Part shown: piece by piece, positions 31,939-36,725 of the stretch
Layout: every line of letters starts with the position of its first letter
How positions within the stretch are numbered: position 1 is the first letter of the stretch
Source of the DNA: Pseudomonadales bacterium
GTDB taxonomy: Bacteria > Pseudomonadota > Gammaproteobacteria > Pseudomonadales > Azotimanducaceae
NCBI GenBank assembly: GCA_028283025.1
Contig: JAPYNO010000033.1
Coordinates: forward strand, 1 to 36,725
Direction: 5' to 3'
DNA: 36,725 bases
Made by a program: the position numbers and the translations under genes
Notes under the pieces: model-generated
Told to the model about the DNA's origin: nothing
Seen by the model: only the letters and a program-made list of their open reading frames with translations
Database searches by the model: none

Positions 31939-32676
31939 TCAGCCTTCTGATTGATCAGTTTCGATCCCTAAATGCCCCATGATCTGGTCGGGCGGCACGA
32001 AGCCGGGCAATTGCATGCCGGATGCGGAAAAGATCGCAGGTGTGCCGCGTACTCCCAAGCGCGCGCCAAGTTCAAAATGATCGGCCACAGGATTCTCGCA
32101 GGTCTTTGTTGGGAGTTTCTGTCCGGCTTTGAGGCGCGTGATCGCGTCACGACGGTCCTTCGAGCACCATGCGGTTTCAAGCAATTCGCTGCTTTCTGAG
32201 TCTGTCCCGTGACGCGGGAACGCAAGATAGCGAACTTCAAGGCCAAGCGCATTGTATTCAGCCATTTGCCGGTGAAAGAGTTGGCAATAGCCGCAAGTGA
32301 TGTCGGTGAACACCCACAGCGTCTCGACATGCCTGCGGGTCGCCGGAAAGACCACTGCTTCGCTCGTATCAACAGCGCCAAGCATCTCTTCGCGCTTGCC
32401 GGACCGATAGGCCTCCGACAGGTTGGCGATGCCGATGTCGGTCATCTCGTAGAGATCGCCTGAAAAGAAAAATGGCTTGTCTTGAAAAGCGTAGAGGAAG
32501 TTGCCGTCGCTGAGTTCGACGAGGCGCAAGCCCTCAACACCGCTTGGCGACTCGCCGACAATGTTCACATTTTCGGGCAGGAGGTCGGCAATGGACACCG
32601 GCTCGTCATCGGCTTGAGTGGCCGCGGCCGCAAGAAGCAGGGCAGGCAGGCTGGAGAATCGCAGGAGCGCTCGCAT
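31939..32676 (-). CDS. dsbC: DsbC-like thiol:disulfide isomerase
   Basis: A 245-residue periplasmic protein. A signal peptide ends near ATQA at about residue 22. A DsbC-type dimerisation domain follows, then a thioredoxin-fold domain with the active site C128-C131 (CGYC) and a cis-proline in GVRGTPAIF. A second Cys pair in the catalytic domain (AWC...KTC) is a DsbC mark. It should rearrange wrong disulfides and may help mature the haem protein made from the same operon. Confidence 0.9.
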   Translation of the reverse strand: MRALLRFSSLPALLLAAAATQADDEPVSIADLLPENVNIVGESPSGVEGLRLVELSDGNFLYAFQDKPFFFSGDLYEMTDIGIANLSEAYRSGKREEMLGAVDTSEAVVFPATRRHVETLWVFTDITCGYCQLFHRQMAEYNALGLEVRYLAFPRHGTDSESSELLETAWCSKDRRDAITRLKAGQKLPTKTCENPVADHFELGARLGVRGTPAIFSASGMQLPGFVPPDQIMGHLGIETDQSEG

Positions 32677-32723
32677 TGGGAAGACACAGTACTATAGAAG
32701 CGCGACTGTACTCCAAGTGGCCA

Positions 32724-32740
32724 GCGCATGCATCATGCGC
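32724..32740. repeat. Palindrome between dsbC-like gene and prfB
   Basis: GCGCATG (32724-32730) and CATGCGC (32734-32740) are perfect reverse complements around CAT. It lies in the 88-base gap just after the prfB stop. It may be a weak terminator, though no T-run follows. Confidence 0.4.
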
Positions 32741-32764
32741 CTGACGCGCGATGAAGCCATGGCC

Positions 32765-33857
32765 CTACACGCCAGCCTTCAAGCTCGCCTCCATGAACTC
32801 ATCGAGATCCCCATCGAGCACCGCACTCGGGTCGCCGCGCTCAATGCGGGTGCGCAGGTCCTTGACGCGCGCCTGATCGAGCACGTAATTGCGAATCTGG
32901 TTGCCCCAGCCGATGTCTGATTTGCCGTCCTCAATCGCTTGGCGCGAGGCGCGACGCTTCTGATCTTCAAGCTCGTAGAGCTTGGAGCGAAGCTGTCGCC
33001 ACGCCTGATCGCGGTTCTGATGCTGCGAGCGCCCACTTTGGCACTGCACCACGACGCCGCTCGGCAGGTGCGTCAGGCGCACGGCTGAATCCGTCTTGTT
33101 GACGTGCTGGCCGCCAGCCCCGCTCGCACGGTAGGTGTCCACGCGCACATCTGACTGGTCGATGTTGATCTCGATGGCATCATCGACTTCCGGCGAGACG
33201 ATGACAGACGCAAAGGACGTGTGCCGACGATTGCCCGCATCGAAGGGTGACAGCCGCACCAATCGATGCACTCCCGTTTCAGTTCGCAGCCAGCCGTAGG
33301 CGTAGTCACCCGCCACCTGAATCGTGGCGCTCTTGATGCCGGCCACTTCTGCCGCGGACACTTCCGTGAGTTGACATTCAAAACCGCGTCGCTCACCCCA
33401 GCGTAGATACATCCTCAGCAGCATCTCCGCCCAGTCCTGCGCTTCGGTGCCGCCGGAGCCGGCTTGAATTTCCACAAAGGCGTTGTGATCGTCAAGCTCG
33501 TGCGAGAACATGCGCTCGAATTCAAGCTCGGCAAGACGCGCTTCGACGGTGTCCAAATCAACCGCCACCTCTTGCAAAAGCGACGGCTCTTCAACACCGA
33601 GTTGCATCAGTTCGACGGCATCTTCTAGGCTTTGAGCAATCTCGCGGCCCTCAGTCACCAAGCGCTCAAGAATGCGTTTTTCGCGACCAAGGGATGCCAC
33701 GCGCTCCCTGTCTTGCCATATGTCCTCGCGAGCGAGTGCGTCCTCAACTTCGCTTAAGCGGACGGCCTTGGCGTCAAGGTCAAAGATACCCCCAGAGCAC
33801 GCGGTTTCGCTCAGCGAGATGCTTATGTTGCTCGCGAAGAGATGTGACTTCGGTCAT
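32765..33857 (-). CDS. prfB: Peptide chain release factor 2 with +1 programmed frameshift
   Basis: The frame starts at ATG 33857, runs 25 codons to a TGA (33782-33780), and after a +1 shift continues to 32765, giving 363 residues, the usual RF2 length. The tripeptide anticodon SPF is at about 203-205 and the catalytic GGQ at about 248-250, as in E. coli. RF2 reads UGA and UAA and hydrolyses peptidyl-tRNA. Low RF2 lets the ribosome shift at CTT-TGA instead of stopping, so the gene autoregulates. An internal GTG at 33700 gives a shorter frame but cannot be the true start. Confidence 0.95.
33779..33794 (-). promoter_or_regulatory. prfB programmed +1 frameshift site
   Basis: On the minus strand the bases read TGG GGG TAT CTT TGA C. 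The G-run is the Shine-Dalgarno-like element, and CTT TGA C is the slippery stop. This matches the classical RF2 site closely, with TGGGGG in place of AGGGGG. Confidence 0.93.
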
Positions 33858-33862
33858 GCGTC

Positions 33863-33890
33863 AGCACTTTAAGTGAGGCAAGGAAGTGCT
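33863..33890. repeat. Hairpin upstream of prfB
   Basis: AGCACTT (33863-33869) and AAGTGCT (33884-33890) form a seven-base stem with a 14-base loop in the 46-base gap between the phosphotransferase stop and the prfB start. It could end the upstream transcript or affect prfB initiation. Confidence 0.3.
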
Positions 33891-33903
33891 AGTGTAACAG
33901 CGG

Positions 33904-34974
33904 TCATGGCAAATTCTGCACAAACACCCAAGCGCCGTCCGCTCGCAGTCGGCAGGCATCCGCATAGAGCCGCGCACTGTCCGAACTCGCATTGCCATCG
34001 ATCCCCCGCTTGTAGACCCCTTGCACGATCGAAGCCGACCGGAACATGTTGTAGGCTATGTAAAAACCCCAGTTCTCGACGCCCGTCCGTCCGGCCACTC
34101 GGCAATATTCATCGATCAACGTCTGCTCGCTTGGAATGCCGGGCACCTCTGCGATCGATCCTGAGATGGCGCTCTTGCTTTCTTCGCCGACGTGATATTG
34201 CTGACACAAGTAGCTTAAGTCAGAGAGCGGGTTGCCAATTGTGGACAGCTCCCAGTCGAGGACGGCAACCACTCGCGGCTCTTCAGGATGCACGATGACA
34301 TTGCCAAGGCGATAGTCGCCATGCACGACCGTGCTCAAAGACTCGTCCGCGTCCTCATGCGGAATCTGTTCGGGCAGCCACGCCATGAGCCGTTCCATGG
34401 AATCGATCTCTTCGGTCTTGGCGAGCACATACTGCTTGCTCCAGCGCGAGATCTGGCGGGAAACGTAATTAGCTGGCCGCCCAAAGCCTTCAAGTCCAAT
34501 TTCGCGGTAATCGACACTATGAATCGTTGCTAGTACGCGCACCAGATCAAGATAGATTTCGCGCCGCTCATTGGCATCGACCCCCGGCAGCATGGGGTCT
34601 GAAAACACGCGGCCCTCGACCGCGCTCATCACATAGAATTCGGTGCCGATGACGGACTTGTCGCGGCACAGGCTGAGCATCTCCGGCACCGGCGCGCCCA
34701 CCTGACCCAAGCCGTGCATCACTCGATATTCTCGATCAACCTGATGGGCCGACGGCAGTAGCTCTCCGGGCGGCTGCTTGCGCAGCACATACTTGCCGCT
34801 CGGCGATTGCAAGAGAAAGGTCGGATTGCTTTGACCGCCTTCGAACTGGAGAATCTTGAGCGGCCCTTTGAAGCTTGAGACATGCGCCTGCATATATTCG
34901 AGCAGCGCAGACTTATCAAAGCGATGGGCGCTTCTCACTTGGGTCAGCGGCGTGTGATCAATCAATTCGCCCAT
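33904..34974 (-). CDS. APH-family phosphotransferase
   Basis: A 356-residue kinase-fold protein. The nucleotide-binding region has FEGGQSNPTFLL and YVLRKQPPG, the catalytic loop is VVHGDYRLGN with His218, Asp220 and Asn225, and the metal-binding Asp240 is in VLDWELS. These features place it with the aminoglycoside phosphotransferase-like group close to the N-terminal domain of ACAD10/11 proteins, often linked to acyl-CoA or hydroxyacyl metabolism rather than drug resistance. The acceptor is unknown. It is divergent from the luciferase-family gene, with 56 bases between. Confidence 0.82.
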   Translation of the reverse strand: MGELIDHTPLTQVRSAHRFDKSALLEYMQAHVSSFKGPLKILQFEGGQSNPTFLLQSPSGKYVLRKQPPGELLPSAHQVDREYRVMHGLGQVGAPVPEMLSLCRDKSVIGTEFYVMSAVEGRVFSDPMLPGVDANERREIYLDLVRVLATIHSVDYREIGLEGFGRPANYVSRQISRWSKQYVLAKTEEIDSMERLMAWLPEQIPHEDADESLSTVVHGDYRLGNVIVHPEEPRVVAVLDWELSTIGNPLSDLSYLCQQYHVGEESKSAISGSIAEVPGIPSEQTLIDEYCRVAGRTGVENWGFYIAYNMFRSASIVQGVYKRGIDGNASSDSARLYADACRLRADGAWVFVQNLP

Positions 34975-35030
34975 ATCGCTTGCTCGTGTCTCGGTAAAAT
35001 CCGCACTCTATCACCGCACGGACTCCAAAC

Positions 35031-36029
35031 ATGGCCTTAGAGAAGCGCATCGCCATCACCCTGCCTGCAGGCCCTCGCGTTCAGGACACGATTGACTTCG
35101 TTGTCGCCTCCGAGCACGCCGGATTTACCGACGCCTGGTTTGCTGACGGCTCGCCGCCGGATGCACTGACGCTAAGCGCGGCGCTCTCGCAACGCACCTC
35201 GAGGATTCGTATTGGCATCGCCGTGACGCCCGTATTCACACGCACGCCCGCGGTGCTTGCCGCAACGGCCAATGCCCTTGAGCAACTCATGCCAGGGCGC
35301 TTCGTGCTTGGGCTTGGCTCATCGAGCCACAACATCGTTGAAGGCTGGAATGGCGTCACCTTTGAGCAGCCACTCACGCGCGTCAAGGACACCTTGCATA
35401 TAATCCGATCCATGCTGCGCGGCGAGAAGTCCGACTTTGAACTAAAGACACTTCGCAGCCACGGCTATCGGCAGATGCCACTCGAATCGCCGCCGCCCAT
35501 CTATGTCGCCGCGCTACGCCCGAAGATGATCGAGATGGCGAGCGAGCTTGGCGATGGCGTCATTCTCAACCTGTGGCCGAAAAGCGCACTTGCAAAAATG
35601 CTCGAACACAAGGCGATTGGCGCGAAGCGTGCTGGCAGGGACCCTGACGTCATTGAAGTCGTGAACCGTGCCATGGTGCTTGTCACAGATGACAAGGCTG
35701 ATGCGCGCAACCGATTCCGCGCCGCCTTCGCGCCCTACTATGCGACGCCGGTCTACAACAAGTTCTTGAGCTGGGCTGGCCATGAGTCGGTGGCCGCCGA
35801 GGTTCGCGAAGGCTGGGCGGCGCGCGACCGCGCGCGCACAACGAGCGCCTTGAACGATGATCTCATTGATGAAATTGCAGTGATTGGCAGTGCTGAGGAA
35901 TGCCGCGAGCGCATCGCATGGAATGCCAAGTGCGGCGTACACACCAATATCATCGCGCCCTTGGGCGGCAATGCACAGGAAGTTCAGCGCACCGTCTCGG
36001 CTTTCGCACCCGGGGCGTTTGAGTTTTAG
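35031..36029 (+). CDS. Luciferase-like (LLM class) flavin-dependent oxidoreductase
   Basis: A 332-residue TIM-barrel oxidoreductase of the bacterial luciferase superfamily. The opening RIAITLPAGP strand, the FADGSPPDAL segment, RFVLGLGSSSHN and the PPPIYVAALRPKMIEMASELGDG region are typical. Members use FMN or F420; sequence here does not decide which. The length is normal and no gaps are seen. It does not share an operon with its neighbours. No good Shine-Dalgarno precedes the ATG, only a weak GGA. Confidence 0.85.
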   Translation: MALEKRIAITLPAGPRVQDTIDFVVASEHAGFTDAWFADGSPPDALTLSAALSQRTSRIRIGIAVTPVFTRTPAVLAATANALEQLMPGRFVLGLGSSSHNIVEGWNGVTFEQPLTRVKDTLHIIRSMLRGEKSDFELKTLRSHGYRQMPLESPPPIYVAALRPKMIEMASELGDGVILNLWPKSALAKMLEHKAIGAKRAGRDPDVIEVVNRAMVLVTDDKADARNRFRAAFAPYYATPVYNKFLSWAGHESVAAEVREGWAARDRARTTSALNDDLIDEIAVIGSAEECRERIAWNAKCGVHTNIIAPLGGNAQEVQRTVSAFAPGAFEF

Positions 36030-36095
36030 GGTCTCTGCTCCATCAGACTGATCATGCCGATGTTGAAGTCCCTCTTTGCGAAGGGAACACAGCGA

Positions 36096-36124
36096 TTGCA
36101 TGACCCACTGCGTGTTTGTAGAAT
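36096..36124 (+). promoter_or_regulatory. Sigma-70-type promoter, probably giving leaderless mRNA
   Basis: TTGCAT (36096-36101), a 17-base spacer, and TAGAAT (36119-36124) match the -35 and -10 consensus closely. The ATG of the next gene lies at 36131, seven bases after the -10 element, which is where transcription should begin. No ribosome binding site is present. Confidence 0.6.
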
Positions 36125-36130
36125 GGCGCC

Positions 36131-36562
36131 ATGAACGAAGCAATTGCATTTGACACCCACCGGTTCGTCAAGCGCCTGACGGAGACGGGCTTCACCGAGG
36201 CGCAGGCCGAAGCCTTGGCGGACGAGCAGGTGACCCTGCTGAACAGCAATCTGGCCACCAAGCAGAGCCTGCTGGAGGTCGAGGGCAGCATGGAGCGGCA
36301 GTTGGCCGAGCTCAAGGGCGACCTGGAGCGGCAGATGACCGAGCTCAGGGGCGACCTGGAGCGGCAGCTGGCCGAGCTCAGGGGCGACCTGGAGCGGCAG
36401 ATGACCGAGCTCAGGGGCGACCTGGAGCGGCAGCTGACCGAGCTCAGGGGCGACCTGGAGCGGCAGCTGGCCAAGATCAAGGCGGACATGCTAGTGCTCA
36501 AATGGATGGTGGGCTTGGTGATCGTCGTTCAGGTGCTGCCGATGCTGAGAGACCTTTTCTAG
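36131..36562 (+). CDS. Coiled-coil membrane-anchored protein (DUF1640-like)
   Basis: A 143-residue protein. The N-terminal part (FDTHRFVKRLTETGFTEAQAEAL) matches the DUF1640/MCUR1-like proteins that have a short helical head, a coiled coil and a C-terminal membrane helix. Residues about 53-118 consist of six 11-residue repeats of LERQxxELxGD type, encoded by a 33-base DNA repeat; the hydrophobic spacing suits a coiled coil with an 11-residue period. The last 25 residues (MLVLKWMVGLVIVVQVL) form one membrane anchor. Role unknown in bacteria. It is unrelated to the flanking genes. Confidence 0.75.
   Translation: MNEAIAFDTHRFVKRLTETGFTEAQAEALADEQVTLLNSNLATKQSLLEVEGSMERQLAELKGDLERQMTELRGDLERQLAELRGDLERQMTELRGDLERQLTELRGDLERQLAKIKADMLVLKWMVGLVIVVQVLPMLRDLF
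36287..36484 (+). repeat. Six tandem 33-bp repeats inside the coiled-coil gene
   Basis: Units start at 36287, 36320, 36353, 36386, 36419 and 36452. The middle four are nearly identical (GACCTGGAGCGGCAG followed by a T/C-variable segment); the first and last are more diverged. Each unit codes 11 residues, so gain or loss keeps the frame and changes coiled-coil length. Confidence 0.9.
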
Positions 36563-36650
36563 CCCGAGATCCATAAGCCCTAGGCGCGCCCGGGTAGCGC
36601 ACCCTGTCATATCCAATTACAATGCGCCCTTCTGAGCGGAGGCCGGTGCG

Positions 36651-36725
36651 ATGACTGCGATGGCGATACTGAACAGGATGCGCGACATGCTGCGGTCGGG
36701 CATGGCTCTGCGCACGGCTGCAACG
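36651..36725 (+). CDS. Start of an unidentified gene, cut by the window end
   Basis: An ATG at 36651 has GGAGG eight bases upstream and an open frame to the right edge (25 codons, MTAMAILNRM onward). This is too short to identify. The 88 bases between the coiled-coil stop and this gene hold no other feature. Confidence 0.45.
   Translation, partial: MTAMAILNRMRDMLRSGMALRTAAT

Noticed and set aside
32765-33700. 311-residue RF2 starting at GTG 33700
   Set aside because: The upstream 25 codons plus a classical CTT-TGA-C frameshift site give the standard full-length RF2.
36287-36484. Regular 33-base repeats as a possible CRISPR array
   Set aside because: The units are contiguous with no spacers and code in frame for a coiled coil.

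Overview
The window looks like a chromosome segment from a proteobacterium, most likely a gammaproteobacterium. The signs are a DsbC-like periplasmic isomerase, a prfB gene with the classical +1 programmed frameshift, neighbouring trxB, apbC-type ATPase and dcd genes, and a lipoprotein/di-haem cytochrome pair of the kind known from Shewanella and relatives. I cannot name the genus. Most of the sequence is GC-rich and tightly packed, with many 1, 4 or 8 base gene overlaps. The block at about 9.5-15.8 kb is visibly richer in A+T.

Layout. (1) 1-2018: the end of a secreted protein of unknown function and a DUF4143-type AAA ATPase whose start codon lies in an 18-bp perfect inverted repeat. (2) 2155-9434, plus strand: a catabolic or lipid-modifying operon with an enoyl-CoA hydratase, an acyl-CoA carboxyltransferase, a Rieske oxygenase, an FAD oxidoreductase, a sulfotransferase-like protein and a DUF1214-like protein. 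Its natural last gene appears to be the 5-oxoprolinase/hydantoinase gene now at 15795-19403. (3) 9435-15789: an inserted island holding a nucleotidyltransferase-HEPN-like protein, a type II restriction-modification pair, a solitary MNT-type nucleotidyltransferase, decayed sequence and an AAA ATPase. Copies of the first ~65 bases of the oxoprolinase gene lie at both edges (9432, 15790) and once inside (10577). (4) 19400-26894, minus strand: a nine-gene Mrp-type cation/proton antiporter operon (E, F, G, B, C and three large NuoL/M/N-like subunits, plus a small membrane protein). (5) 27017-29333: dcd, apbC-type ATPase and trxB, overlapping. (6) 29454-33857, minus strand: prfB, dsbC-like, a beta-helix lipoprotein, a di-haem cytochrome and a small translationally coupled gene. 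(7) 33904-36725: an APH-like phosphotransferase, a divergent luciferase-family oxidoreductase, a repeat-built coiled-coil membrane protein with a probable leaderless promoter, and the first codons of a further gene.

The most interesting signal is the island. Three att-like direct repeats derived from the 5' end of a metabolic gene delimit two cassettes of defence-type genes, with no integrase visible. The left copy is a mosaic: its right half is identical to the native gene and its middle is identical to the internal copy. Together this suggests repeated, gene-specific insertion or accretion that split an operon while leaving the downstream gene intact and supplied with a new ribosome binding site.
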